Source of the DNA: Silene noctiflora
Taxonomy: Eukaryota; Streptophyta; Magnoliopsida; Caryophyllales; Caryophyllaceae
Direction of reading: 5' to 3'
Length of the DNA stretch: 26,796 bases
NCBI GenBank assembly: GCA_009801015.1
Contig: VHZZ01000016.1
Span: 349,149-375,944 of the forward strand
In this document: piece after piece, positions 10,803 to 19,686 of the stretch
Layout: each line of letters opens with the position of its first letter
Numbering within the stretch: position 1 is the first letter of the stretch
Notes under the pieces: generated by a model
The model's database searches: none
What the model saw: the letters and a program-made list of their open reading frames with translations, nothing else
Told to the model about the DNA's origin: nothing
Position numbers and translations under genes: made by a program

Positions 10803-11150
10803 CTTGTTGAAAAATTCCTTGAAAAATATGAGATGAAAATAAAGAGGGGAAAAAAAGGGTTTTTGAGAAATGAAAATATTTATTAATTTCTTTAATTATA
10901 TTTTTAATAATTATTTTTATAATTTGTGAGAAATAGAGGGAAAGGGCGGTAGTTGAAAATGAAAATGGTGTGATGACAATGGGGAAGGGAAGCAGCTAAT
11001 GAGGAATTTAGGGAGAAAGCGCGTTAGTTGAGAAACAAACAAGGGTCCCGCCAAAAGAAACGGCCGTTTATTGTTTAGTTTAATTACCTCATTATTGCAT
11101 TCCTTTTGTAACTTAATCTTTCTATTAATATACACTAATTGAGAATTTTG
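10803..11150 (-). promoter_or_regulatory. Probable leader exon and promoter of the calmodulin-binding gene
   Basis: Read on the minus strand, the sequence before the proposed donor at 10803 is C/T-rich (for example TTCCCTTCCCC and CCCTTTCCCTC), typical of a plant 5' leader. A TATA-like GTATATTAATA lies at about 11121-11131. The exact transcription start is not visible. Confidence 0.3.
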
Positions 11151-11212
11151 GGATGGATCAATTAATTTCTTGATGTTACTTTACATTTGGATGTTTAGCT
11201 AATTGGGGATGG

Positions 11213-11370
11213 TGTGATAGACACTATCCGTCATAAGCTGAAAACGGATAGCGTTCCTCTTATAATAAGGTAAGTGGGAGGGCAAGTTGGGAGGAAATGA
11301 AGCACTCCATGATTAGTGTCACCTGCATATTGAACCTTGTGACGGATATTGTCCGTCTTCAATGAGAATT
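11213..11370. mobile_element. Probable inverted-repeat MITE (ATCCGTCA family)
   Basis: GACACTATCCGTCA at 11219-11232 matches the reverse complement of TGACGGATATTGTC at 11340-11353 at 13 of 14 positions. The inner ACGGATAGCG and outer TCCGTCTTC words repeat the same motif. The span (~150 bp), AT-rich flanks and lack of ORF suit a MITE. Exact ends and target duplication were not resolved. Confidence 0.45.
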
Positions 11371-12306
11371 TGTTTTAAGATTATTAGTCGGTTCTCTCTT
11401 AATACGTCTAAATCCATATTAATTGTAGCAGGTTAGGTACTGCCTCCTATAGGTACGGAGTAGATGGAAAAGAGTTTGTCAATAGAATATAGTAAAAAAA
11501 AACTAAGAATGTGAATTAGGTTTTTAGCTCGTTGAAATCAATACTGGTATCAAAGTATAGGCGGCCTTTACAGTTTGATATTACGTATTTTAGATTTAAA
11601 GTCTATCAGCTTGATAGGTGATTCTCGTCGTTTTCTGGTTTCTTATTATTTCTCGAATTCTCTCAAGTATAATTTACCTTTACTTTGAACACACATAACA
11701 ATAATGCAAAATGGTGCCACAATAGAACTTATGAATTGTTTGAGGGTCATCAATCATCATTTTTATTATCTTTGAAACTTTGAAAGATGGTCCAATGGAT
11801 AATGAAAGAAGGTTGGATAATTGATTCTTCCGAAAGCTGATGATGGATGATAAACACAAAACAAATTATAAATTTATAATATCATCATCATACAATACAA
11901 CAATAACCAATCTTCCTTATTTATCGTTCACGCTTGAAACAAACAAAAGCTTATCTTTTTGTATTGTCCCTACAGGCCGCGGGACTTTCGAATCATTTTG
12001 GGTCACATACACTTTAATTAATGCACTACGCAGGCAATGACTTGCTTATTGATGAGGCCCTGTTAGTAAAAAGAGCCGAGCCGAGCCGAGTTGAATTTAA
12101 TGGAGCTAAGTTAAGCTGAATTGAAGTAAAGTTATGTTCTTTTAGATTTAACTAGTGTGAATTCCGCGCAAAAAATGCGATTTTTTAGATAAAAATATTA
12201 AATTAATGGTATTAAATATTATTTTTAAAAGAGTAGTTATGTAAGTTGTCTTGTTTATTTAAAAGTTAAATTTATGAAAAGTGGAAAAATTTTAAGATTC
12301 TTAATC
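11371..12306. other. Intergenic with a GCCGA-iterated stretch
   Basis: No gene. From about 12065 to 12130 the sequence iterates GAGCCGAGCCGAGCCGAGTTGAATTT and then AAGCTGAATTGAAG, an eroded iterated-motif repeat. A loosely inverted relative (CAACTCATTTCAGTGCAGTTCAGC) lies on the far side of the Mutator-like element at about 15020-15050, so that element may have landed inside an older one. The 66-residue ORF at 11840-12040 is not recognised. Confidence 0.45.
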
Positions 12307-12322
12307 TTTTAGTAACCGGATT

Positions 12323-12359
12323 GTAATTCGTAGTCGGCGTTTTCATTCCGAATTACGAT
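12323..12359 (+). repeat. Left terminal inverted repeat
   Basis: The 37-bp sequence matches the reverse complement of 14967-15002 except for one extra C. It also begins GTAATTCG and ends CGAATTAC(GAT), so each terminal repeat can fold into its own hairpin. Confidence 0.85.
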
Positions 12360-12409
12360 ACTACCCTTCCCTCTCACAAACTCAACTCAAACTCTCTCAA
12401 CAAAATCCC

Positions 12410-12560
12410 CAAATATTCAACTACCTACACCACCAACCACCACGTTGGACACCTCTCCACCACCGTCGCTGCCCAGAAACTTCACTGCCGACCACCGCCA
12501 CTGAAGCGCCGCCGACTAGCCGTCATTTTTCTCGCCGGAACAATAGGTGCCACCGGAGTG
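12410..12560 (+). other. C-rich gene-like stretch inside the left end
   Basis: A sharply C-rich stretch (CACCACC, CCGCCG, TCGCCGG) stands out from the AT-rich surroundings and resembles a plant 5' leader or first exon. It faces inward and mirrors the ATG-bearing stretch near the right end. No clear start codon in a usable context was found. It may be captured host sequence or the relic of the element's own leader. Confidence 0.35.
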
Positions 12561-12902
12561 TTGTTCAAGTATTTTTTTTTTTTATTTCTATCAAATTTTC
12601 TTAATTTCAAGTACTTATTAGATTAGTATTGTTGTTTGCATATATTATTAGTGATTAAATGGTTATTATTTGTTTTTGTTGGTGGAATTACAATCCGGAT
12701 TAATTAGTTACGATGTTTACATATATTGTGGCGATTTGAATTAGTTAGGGATGTAATTTGTTAGATTTCAATTGAAATATGTTAGTTTGTGTTGAATTCG
12801 TGTTAATTAGTTCGTATTTGTTGCTTTCGTGTTGTTTTAATTCCCCAATTCGCGTTTAGTCATTCATTTTTTGTTGTTTTGCGTCAATTCGTGCTGTCGT
12901 CG

Positions 12903-13131
12903 TCATGGGGAAGATGAAGATTCATCGTCTTCCCCATGGAGACACGAAAATTCTGGGCGTGAAACCATGGTTTGCACGTTGAAGTTGAACGTGAAGCCAT
13001 GGGGGTGCGTTGAGTTTCAACGTGAAACCCATGGATAAGACGACATGATTCAACGTGTATCCATGGGTGTGCGTTGGGTTTCACCGTAAGCACCATGGAT
13101 GGGGTGCTGACTATTGTTGTGCTGCCATGGA
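12903..13131. repeat. Array 1: CCATGG palindromes phased at 31-32 bp
   Basis: CATGG occurs at 12904, 12935, 12966, 12998, 13030, 13062, 13094 and 13126, giving spacings of 31, 31, 32, 32, 32, 32 and 32. The first site has TCATGG rather than CCATGG. Most intervals are themselves roughly dyad-symmetric: CACGTTGAAGTTGAACGTG (12966 interval), CGTTGAGTTTCAACG (12998 interval), and CCATGGATA...TATCCATGG around the 13030 interval. The interval bases differ between units while the period is kept. Confidence 0.85.
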
Positions 13132-13163
13132 TACGGCGACTTAAGTGTATAGATACATTTTTT

Positions 13164-13298
13164 GTTTATTGATCCCCATGGGCATCTACCTAGTTCTTTG
13201 CGTTCAATAGCAGAAACTAGCTTGAAGCAATCACTTTCTAAGACGATCCTTTGTGCACTGATACGGACCAGCAACCTCGAACCGTTATCGCGCTGCAA
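13164..13298 (-). pseudogene. Fragment of a plant RNase H-like domain
   Basis: On the minus strand, IVLESDCFKLVSAI starts near 13247. It matches the strand-and-helix segment around the catalytic Asp of the plant RNase H-like domain found in non-LTR retroelements and derived genes (family pattern: I-V-L-E-S-D-x-x-x-L-V-x-A-L). Only about 40 residues survive and the reading frame runs into the CCATGG array. There is no full domain or start, so it is a captured or leftover fragment, not a working gene. Confidence 0.5.
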
Positions 13299-13503
13299 TC
13301 ACTTTACTAGCCAATATGCAGAAACTCTTGCACAGCACCTGTGTGCCCAAATCTAGCAGCAAACTCGTCCATGGTGCGTATTTTTTTNNAAAAAAATCGT
13401 GTTTATGGTGATTTAAACGGTTTTTATTAATTTTTAATTGTTTTATTCGATTGTTTTGGTTATTATACTATTTATTTATTTTTTATATCATTTAATTGGA
13501 CAG

Positions 13504-13659
13504 CTCGGAAAATAGCCAAGTTAGCCGATNNANGTCTATCCAAGGAAGCTGAAGATCGACCTAATATGAGTGAGATAATACATGTGCTGAAAGAGACTAT
13601 GCTGGAATCTGAAACCAGGTCCTCCGAAAAGGGGCAATCAAGTGGAACTAGGAAGTAGT
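13504..13659 (+). pseudogene. Captured last exon of a receptor-like cytoplasmic kinase
   Basis: After an acceptor-like TTTAATTGGACAG the frame reads RKIAKLAD-x-x-LSKEAEDRPNMSEII, then a hydrophilic tail to TAG at 13657-13659. The DRPxMSE signature and the preceding L-A-x-x-C-L-S pattern belong to the C-terminal lobe (subdomain XI) of plant receptor-like kinases; the Cys codon falls on ambiguous bases (N at 13530, 13531 and 13533). The catalytic lobes are absent from this window. The preserved splice acceptor implies genomic rather than mRNA capture by the transposon. It may be transcribed, but it cannot be an active kinase. Confidence 0.6.
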
Positions 13660-14290
13660 AACTGTCAGCCAAAAAAAAAAAAATGATTAAATCGTGTTGT
13701 CATTTATACAGGGTCTTTGGTACAAATCTTCCATTAATATGGTTATTATTAGTAACGATGTTTGATAATTGTTTCATCAAGATAGAGCAATATAGCGGAT
13801 TAGTACACCAGTCACTGAAGAGTGAATGAAGCATATGAAGAATATGAGTGTGATTTGTAATGAGATGTAGGATTCTTTTATTGGAAGTTTATAGTGAGTT
13901 GGAGCATTGTAATGGCTTTAGTGCTTCATTTTTGGATCTGTATATCAGTATATGCATAACTATCTTCAAATAAATGGAAATAAATCAGGGTTATGCAGAT
14001 TCATCAACCGTTGCAAAATTTACATTCGTCACAAACAAAGGGTTGTAATCAACGAAATTCTCACCGAAAATCTCCAACGAGTCCTGATTCAAGTATTAAA
14101 TTGGATAATAGTTAGAATATGAACAATTAATCGACTAAGAAAAAATAAAAAATAATAAAATACCCCAAATAAAGGACCAAAACAATTAAAAAAGTAAATT
14201 AATAGACAAAATAATCGAAAAAAAATAAAAAAATAAAAAAAAAACCAAAATTAATCGACTAGAAATAAGTTTTAAAAAAAAAAAAAAAAA
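13660..14290. other. Core of the Mutator-like element, no gene
   Basis: AT-rich sequence after the kinase stop. The first part could be the captured 3' UTR of the kinase gene. From about 14110 on it becomes an A-rich low-complexity tract (AAAATAAAA words), ending in a poly-A run at 14274-14291 directly before array 2. Confidence 0.45.
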
Positions 14291-14592
14291 ACATGGACGT
14301 TACAATGAAATTCATTGCCACTACCATGGGTTTGACAAAAATAGTCGACAAAAAGCCATGGGGAGATGATGAATATCTTCACCAATCCCATGGACCTCAC
14401 GTTGAATGTTGTTGTGTACGCATGGGGATGATGAAGATCTTCATCATCACTCCATGGGGTCACGTTGAGTTTCATCAACACCCATGGACTGGTGATGAAT
14501 ATCTTCATCACCTCCATGGGTACACAACCAGATTCAACATCACCTCCATGGTGATGATGAAGATATTCATCATTCTACCAATCTACCATGGA
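14291..14592. repeat. Array 2: ten CCATGG palindromes phased at ~32 bp, alternating A/B units
   Basis: CATGG occurs at 14292, 14325, 14358, 14389, 14421, 14453, 14483, 14515, 14547 and 14587, with spacings of 33, 33, 31, 32, 32, 30, 32, 32 and 40. From 14358 the intervals alternate: type A carries GATGATGAAGATCTTCATC-like palindromes (14358, 14421, 14483, 14547), and type B carries CACGTTGAA or GATTCAACAT words (14389, 14453, 14515). At 14427-14448 a 22-nt palindrome is perfect. A higher-order period of about 63 bp results. Open frames on both strands (for example 14293-14601) follow from the low stop density of the repeat and are not credible genes. Confidence 0.85.
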
Positions 14593-14829
14593 CAGACCTA
14601 AAAACGGGATTTGGAAAATTTCGAACAAACAAATTGTTATTCCGACTACAATTCAAAAGCAATTAACACAAATTCAACATAATACGACGACATATACACT
14701 AATTACACAATAACAACACAAAANAACAATTAAAACCAACCAAATTAAATGTATCAAACTCAAATCAACACAAAAAGGAAAAAATTATATCTATTTCGTT
14801 AAACAATGCGATTAATTAATTTACGTACC

Positions 14830-14859
14830 GGAGAATCGGGTGAATTTTGTTCCGCCATG
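14830..14859 (-). other. Short ATG first exon with splice donor facing inward
   Basis: On the minus strand, ATGGCGGAACAAAATTCACC encodes MAEQNSPDSP and is followed directly by a strong donor GTACGT. It lies shortly inside the right terminal repeat, after a C/T-rich leader. This looks like the 5' end of a gene whose later exons lie, or once lay, deeper in the element. It could belong to the ancestral transposon gene or to a captured host gene; the product is unknown. Confidence 0.4.
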
Positions 14860-14966
14860 TCAAAACCGTAAGTTGTTGTTCACGTTTTTTTTTTAGTTGG
14901 AATTTTGGAAAATTTGAGAGGAAAATTTTAGAGAGAGAATTGATGAGTTTATTGTCCAAGGGCAAA

Positions 14967-15002
14967 ATCGTAATTCGGAATGAAAACGCCGACTACAATT
15001 AC
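14967..15002 (-). repeat. Right terminal inverted repeat
   Basis: Reverse complement of the left repeat with one base fewer. Just outside it, a second partial copy of the end motif (ACTAAAACGTCGACTAC at about 15001-15017) repeats GTAGTCGACGTTTTAGT on the other strand. The end has therefore been partly duplicated, or the true end is further out. Confidence 0.85.
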
Positions 15003-15029
15003 TAAAACGTCGACTACAAAAATCAACTC

Positions 15030-16399
15030 ATTTCAGTGCAGTTCAGCTTTATTCAGTAAACTGGTCAAATACACTTATTTTGGTAATATCGTAAACTAAA
15101 ACAACATAAACCTAACTAAATAGGGTTAAATAATACTACTCCATTAAATAAAAAGAGAACATAATGATGCAACTGTAAATTTAGAATGTGATAGCAATCA
15201 AGTGACAGTATATCAATACAAACCCCATCAGCAATGAGAAAGATCGGGTTAACTATGGAGTATCATATATACGTAAAAATCGATTAACAATAACAAAGAC
15301 GAATAATCTCAAAATGAGTTGGAGTCGACTTGACTTGAATCTTGGTCCAGAAAAAAAGCATCGAATTTACAACAGTATATTACTTGCAGAACACTGATAC
15401 AAAATCTAGATCAATAATCAAAAACAAATCCAACTGTCATAGAGATTGAAAGGCAAGTATTCTAACTAGAAAATCATAAATTAAATGTTTTACATTTCAT
15501 TGTGGAGACCATGTCAAGTTTTCTGCAAGAATTTTTCCACTGTTTATATCCATGAGGCACCATTTGTTTTCTATTTTCGCAAAAGTCGGAATATTCTTCA
15601 AGCATCTGAATGACTGAATGTATCCAACAGACCAAAAGATGGGCAACATCCATTCAAATGATGGTCAACGGGTGGCACAACCTCATCGAATAATACACAT
15701 TAGCCCAAATTCCCGGGAGACGGTCTCAATACATATGTGAAACGGCTTCATATAATCCACGGACTACTCATAAAATAAATACATCTAATACAGTAATACA
15801 GCTTTATCAACCATACATTTTACAATTTCTAGATGTGAAACAGTCTCGTGGAAAACTAACTGCTGAAACAGATGGAACCCTAAATGTACAAGTGACCCAA
15901 GATGTTTGGGTTTCAATCCCTTAAGACAAGACATACTGCATAACGCTAACATTAACAATTAACAATTGATGATAATCTTACATGATACTGAATTTTCGAT
16001 ACAGTTGGACTAAACTCTGAAACTCAATGCCACTGCTATGAATTCACAGGGAGTCCATGATGACTAAGACTAAACTACAATAACTCTACAAGTTGTAACA
16101 GATAACACCAGCAAAAATAAAGCAAACAGATTGGGATTCAAAGTGAACAGAAGAAAAGAAGGACAGTCTTACCTACAAAGGATTTGCTGATTACGCCACC
16201 AGATGACAGTAAACAACTGAACTATACTCTTCAAGGAACACAGGAGTTGATATTGGAGAACATCTTGAGATCATTCTATGGCTGAAACCCAAAAACTTTG
16301 TGGATGACTTTGAGTAAAAGGGTAGTCGGCAAATTGAATCTTTTTTGGAAAAGGGCGAGAAACACGGTTCCTCAGCACAGAAAGAAAGAGGGACACATT
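15030..16399. other. Intergenic and 3' side of the RING gene
   Basis: No gene. A short element with palindromic GAGACGGTCTC at about 15718-15728 and CAGTCTCGTGG at about 15841-15851 looks like an eroded MITE. On the minus strand, past the RING stop, CCTTTGTAG|GTAAGAC (about 16174) is a good donor, so the RING transcript may have an intron in its 3' UTR. Confidence 0.4.
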
Positions 16400-17197
16400 T
16401 TAAGTGAGGATTTCTCTAACCAACCAGTCCAAACTCGGGTAGGCAAAATATAGCACGAGGAAGGATGGAAAGGCGAAAACAACAGTTATGAGGATGTACA
16501 AGGCTAAAATTGCTGCACTTGCTGGTATAGCATACAAAGTGACTAGAAGGAATACCATGACAAGAGGAAACTTAGCCGTCAAATGAACCACAAAAGCCAA
16601 AGACTTCCGAAGTGAGATGTTTAATCTCTCTCTATTAAAGAATCGATGTACAAGGCTTGGGTTATGGTTATCCTCCGACCTCTCTGGCGTACGAGGAGCA
16701 GGAACTTCCCTATGGTGTCTAATATGAGATGGACTTATTACACCGAAATTTCCGTTCATAAAACCTGCTTGGTGACAATCCCCGTGAGTTGATGTATAAG
16801 TCCTTGTTCTATCACCATTCATGCTCTCAACCATCCAGAGGATAAAGTAGTTTTTACGAGGGAATCTTAAGACGCCTTTATGAAACAACCTAGGAGAAAG
16901 TAAATTGCACCACGGGCAAGAGATGAAGAACGGAAGCTGGACGGGTAAAGTAGAAAGTTTCAGAGCAGCCCAAGGGAGTCCCAAGACGCAATTCTTGCAG
17001 AGGGTGTGACCACACCAGAGCACATAGGGAACATTCTCTACAATATTGAAGGACTCCCAGCATATGGGACACTCCAGTCCTTCCTCTCTGTTGGTATCAT
17101 AAGATGCATCGTCATCTGAGCACTCAGCACTTTGAGTTGGAATATCATTTTTCAACTTGACACAGCCTGAAATGGCATTTGAAGCACAGGTCCACAT
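16400..17197 (-). CDS. Membrane-anchored C3HC4 RING-finger protein (probable E3 ubiquitin ligase)
   Basis: 265 residues, intronless CDS. The RING is at residues 43-97: Cys43-x2-Cys46, Cys62-x-His64, Cys67-x2-Cys70, then a long 23-residue loop and Cys94-Pro-Trp-Cys97. This C3HC4 pattern with ECPICWESFN and FISCPWCN is typical of a small plant-specific RING group. It is followed by the conserved KNYFILWMVESMNGDR. The last ~65 residues hold two to three hydrophobic helices ending near PSLDWLVREI, so the protein should sit in an internal membrane with the RING in the cytosol. Family role: RING proteins pass ubiquitin from an E2 to substrates; the substrate is unknown. I chose ATG 17197 because the open frame extends upstream only through non-ATG codons (a TTG at 17209). 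The WCGH and CPWC ligand cysteines are intact. Confidence 0.85.
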   Translation of the reverse strand: MWTCASNAISGCVKLKNDIPTQSAECSDDDASYDTNREEGLECPICWESFNIVENVPYVLWCGHTLCKNCVLGLPWAALKLSTLPVQLPFFISCPWCNLLSPRLFHKGVLRFPRKNYFILWMVESMNGDRTRTYTSTHGDCHQAGFMNGNFGVISPSHIRHHREVPAPRTPERSEDNHNPSLVHRFFNRERLNISLRKSLAFVVHLTAKFPLVMVFLLVTLYAIPASAAILALYILITVVFAFPSFLVLYFAYPSLDWLVREILT

Positions 17198-17739
17198 GAT
17201 AACAAACAACTCAAGAAGAAAAAATGAGACCTCTCTTCCTTTCTGTTTTTACAGACAAAACATTTTTAGCCTCCCTTTTCTACGCATTATCAGCTACTCA
17301 TCACCATCAATACTGGGAGCTTTGATCTGAAACACAAAAGTCTCTTAATAAGCACTGAAACAACCAAAACTCCAGTTTACACATAATCTTTAAGTTGATT
17401 CATGGGAAAGAATCAAATATGTTTTCTGCCCTATCACTGTTAATTTGACCAGGCATTCCGTCACTAATTTACAATGAAACATGCATAGTAAATTTTCAAC
17501 AAAAAGTGGGGTAGAATTACACGTTCCCTTAATATTACTTCGAATCAATCATTTTTTACCTGACTAACTATATAGATACCTATGGTCTGTGTGCCAGAAT
17601 TCAAAAGTAAACAATTTTCAGACATCGCTATTGCATGTAACTAATCCCTGTGTGACTTGTAAAGCGAAAGAACATAAATTTCATAATTGGTTTAAATTTT
17701 TTGAGATCGCAATAGCAGTCTAATAAGTCATTCAGGCAG

Positions 17740-17845
17740 TAAGGCTCTGTTGTTATTGGTTATCCCTTTTCCAAGTCGAGATATTTCATTGGTTGCCGCT
17801 GGAAAAAAGGCTATGGGGATTGAAAGACAACAGAACTCTGAATTT
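17740..17845. mobile_element. Possible small inverted-repeat element
   Basis: GGCTCTGTTGTTATTGGTTATCCC (left) resembles the reverse complement of GGGGATTGAAAGACAACAGAACTC (right), with several mismatches, over a ~100-bp span. This is a common shape of hAT- or PIF-type MITEs in plants. No target duplication was resolved. Confidence 0.3.
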
Positions 17846-18740
17846 CCAAAATACCAGCTTGTGGATACCTCAAGGGAAGACAGACCAAGTGGCACTTAAA
17901 GTTCAAAGATTCAGCTACTTGAAGGCCGAAGTTCATAAGAAGATAACCTAATTGGTTCTAGTCTTGCAGCAAAACTTTCATTCATTCATCAGGAAAACTT
18001 CACGCTCAACTTACTTCCGTTGCTCAATTCTTAATTCTTTATTCACAAAGACTAAGCTCAAGCACATTCACGCTGCTTGAGCTCAACACAGCAGGAGGTG
18101 ATGTCATGGACATGATGAACACAGCTTCAGTCGCTTTTCCCAATTTTGGTCTCGATTAGGTCACAAGATAATTCTAGAGACTAATGTCAAAATTGGGTGA
18201 AAACCTTAGACAAACACATCAACTAAGCCAAAATAGTAGAAGCCAACAAACATCACATAACAGCGCTTAAAAGCAAACTCACCAGGGCCAATACTTAAGC
18301 ACGACAATTCCACTTACCAGATTAACAGTAAAAATCAGACTACGTCAAATAACAACATAATCAGCAAATACAAAAAAACACCCTGAAGGCTTTACTTCTA
18401 AACAAGTTTTGTAGCTCAATTTACGAGCCTATAACGAACACAACTTCCAAGTCTATTACAATGAGCATCATTTGTGATCAAATACGATTCTTGGCTGTCA
18501 AAAGGCACATCCTACAGAGTAAACCTTCCTTTACTCAAAATTCACCAAATCTTCCTTTATGACTGTTTCAAGAATTCACTACATTTCTGTTCGGATCACT
18601 AATAATCCGCCAAAGATAAAACAGTACTCCTCACAGGTTTACATCTCCTAAAATCTTTTACCGAAAGCAATAGATTATTAAGTACTCATATAGATGTAAA
18701 ACCGGAATCTCATCAAAGTTGTCACCAACTCACCACGCTA

Positions 18741-18815
18741 AAATACTTCATCTGTCCCAATCATTTGTTTACCTCTGATTAAAATACTTCGATGAATACA
18801 AAAGGTAAACATACA
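18741..18815. mobile_element. Partial Stowaway-like MITE
   Basis: CTTCATCTGTCCCAATCATTTGTTTACCTCTG is a left end of the same family as the element at 25589-25769. A short inverted AAAAGGTAAAC word follows at about 18800, but the rest of the right end is missing. It is a relic. Confidence 0.4.
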
Positions 18816-18953
18816 TTTTTGTGCAAAACAAATTCTAATAGCTACACGGCCAACAAATAAAAACAATCAACCAAAATATACATCAAAAACACAATTTTGC
18901 GCATCGATACGAAAAACAAATTCAAATAATTAGCATTAAAAAAAATATAGCAG

Positions 18954-18955
<2 letters not shown>

Positions 18956-18992
<37 letters not shown>
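18956..18992. repeat. 37-base poly-A tract
   Basis: An uninterrupted run of As on the plus strand. In the minus-strand RING transcript it would be a 37-base U-run about 40 bases downstream of the leader-intron donor. Run length may include assembly error. Confidence 0.85.
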
Positions 18993-18994
<2 letters not shown>

Positions 18995-19033
18995 GGATCT
19001 GCAGAATATGACAAATCATCAAAATTAATTTAC

Positions 19034-19500
19034 CTTGTAAAGGAAATTACATCGACTTGCAGTAATTTTGGTATGAATTAAAATTCGATTGAAATGAAAT
19101 TTGAGGAGAAAATCGAGCAAAAACAAAGAACATTAATTAAAAACGAATTTAAATGGAAGATATTTTCGTTGTTTGGAAATCACATGGAGAAAAGGAAGAG
19201 AAAATTTGGGGTCCGAGTGTGCGTGATTAAACTAGTCTCATTTTGTCCTCATATTGCTCCTCTCTTTTTCCCGTGTAATAGCTAGTTAATATTCGAGGTT
19301 CGCCCTGTACCCAAAAAAAAAAAAATTATTTTTATTTTTATTTTTTGAGTAAATTTACAAATTTAATTTGTCAAACTCAAATTATGGAGAAACCACTTTT
19401 TCCAAACTTGTTTTGGTGTTTTTTTAACTCTTTTGTTATTGCCCGTGTTTTAATTTGGTAAATATTTTCATAATAAGCGTATCTATTTCTCGTTAATTGT
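19034..19500 (-). promoter_or_regulatory. Probable leader exon and promoter of the RING gene
   Basis: This stretch lies upstream of the proposed donor at 19034 and reads as an untranslated leader on the minus strand (C/T-rich around 19090-19280). Poly-A and T-rich runs at 19312-19345 lie further upstream. No clear TATA box or start site could be fixed. The 63-residue plus-strand ORF here is not credible. Confidence 0.3.
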
Positions 19501-19680
19501 GACTAATCCCGAGAAAATTAACCCGACCTGATTGACTCGATAGCCGAAATAGGTTTAAATTGCATAACCCCAAATTGGCCCAATTTGTTCTGAGCTTTGA
19601 GCTTTGCCAACCCAAAAAGAGTCGCCCCGATACTATAACACAAACCCGACATGAAGTCAATGAGTTCGACTTAAAATGAT
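19501..19680. repeat. Iterated ACCCGAC/ACTCGA-type degenerate repeat
   Basis: TTAACCCGACCTGATTGACTCGATAGCC, GAGCTTTGAGCTTTGCC and AACCCGACATGAAG are short words repeated with drift. This is a widespread type of plant non-autonomous repeat. No ends were resolved. Confidence 0.35.
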
Positions 19681-19686
19681 TAGATT

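Larger units (their letters stand above)
12307..15029. mobile_element. Mutator-like non-autonomous transposon carrying gene fragments (Pack-MULE-like)
   Basis: Terminal inverted repeats at 12323-12359 and 14967-15002 agree over 36 of 37 positions with one single-base indel. Weaker inverted similarity continues inward (CCCTT, AAACTCA, CTCTCTC words, then GTTGAATTCGTGTTAATT near 12791 and its inverse near 14661-14680). This suggests long, diverged inverted ends, as in Mutator-like elements. TTTTAGTAA also occurs outside both repeats, so the ends are uncertain by about 20 bases. Inside are two CCATGG palindrome arrays, an RNase H fragment, a kinase exon, and C-rich or ATG-containing gene-like stretches next to each end. 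No transposase is present. No clear 9-bp target duplication was found, so the superfamily is inferred from architecture only. Confidence 0.65.
17327..19033 (-). other. Probable 5' UTR intron of the RING gene
   Basis: On the minus strand an acceptor TTTGTGTTTCAG|AT lies at 17327/17326, about 130 bases before the ATG, and a donor TTACAAG|GTAAAT lies at 19034/19033. A ~1.7-kb leader intron with a leader exon from 19034 upwards would result. It contains a 37-base A-run (T-run in the transcript) close to the donor, a partial MITE and no coding frame. Inferred from splice consensus only. Confidence 0.4.

Noticed and set aside
12884-13298. Minus-strand ORFs over array 1
   Set aside because: Most of their length is translated palindrome array; only the RNase H-like piece at the 5' end of one has protein similarity.
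12903-14592. CRISPR-like array (short conserved core, variable intervals, 32-bp step)
   Set aside because: The conserved core is only 6 bp, intervals are dyad-symmetric rather than unique spacers, there are no cas genes and the DNA is clearly plant nuclear.
14272-14601. ORFs of 81 and 102 residues on opposite strands over array 2
   Set aside because: They arise from the repeat's low stop content; no family resemblance, and both strands are open over the same bases.
17198-17209. Four extra N-terminal residues for the RING protein
   Set aside because: They would require a TTG start; the first ATG is at 17197.
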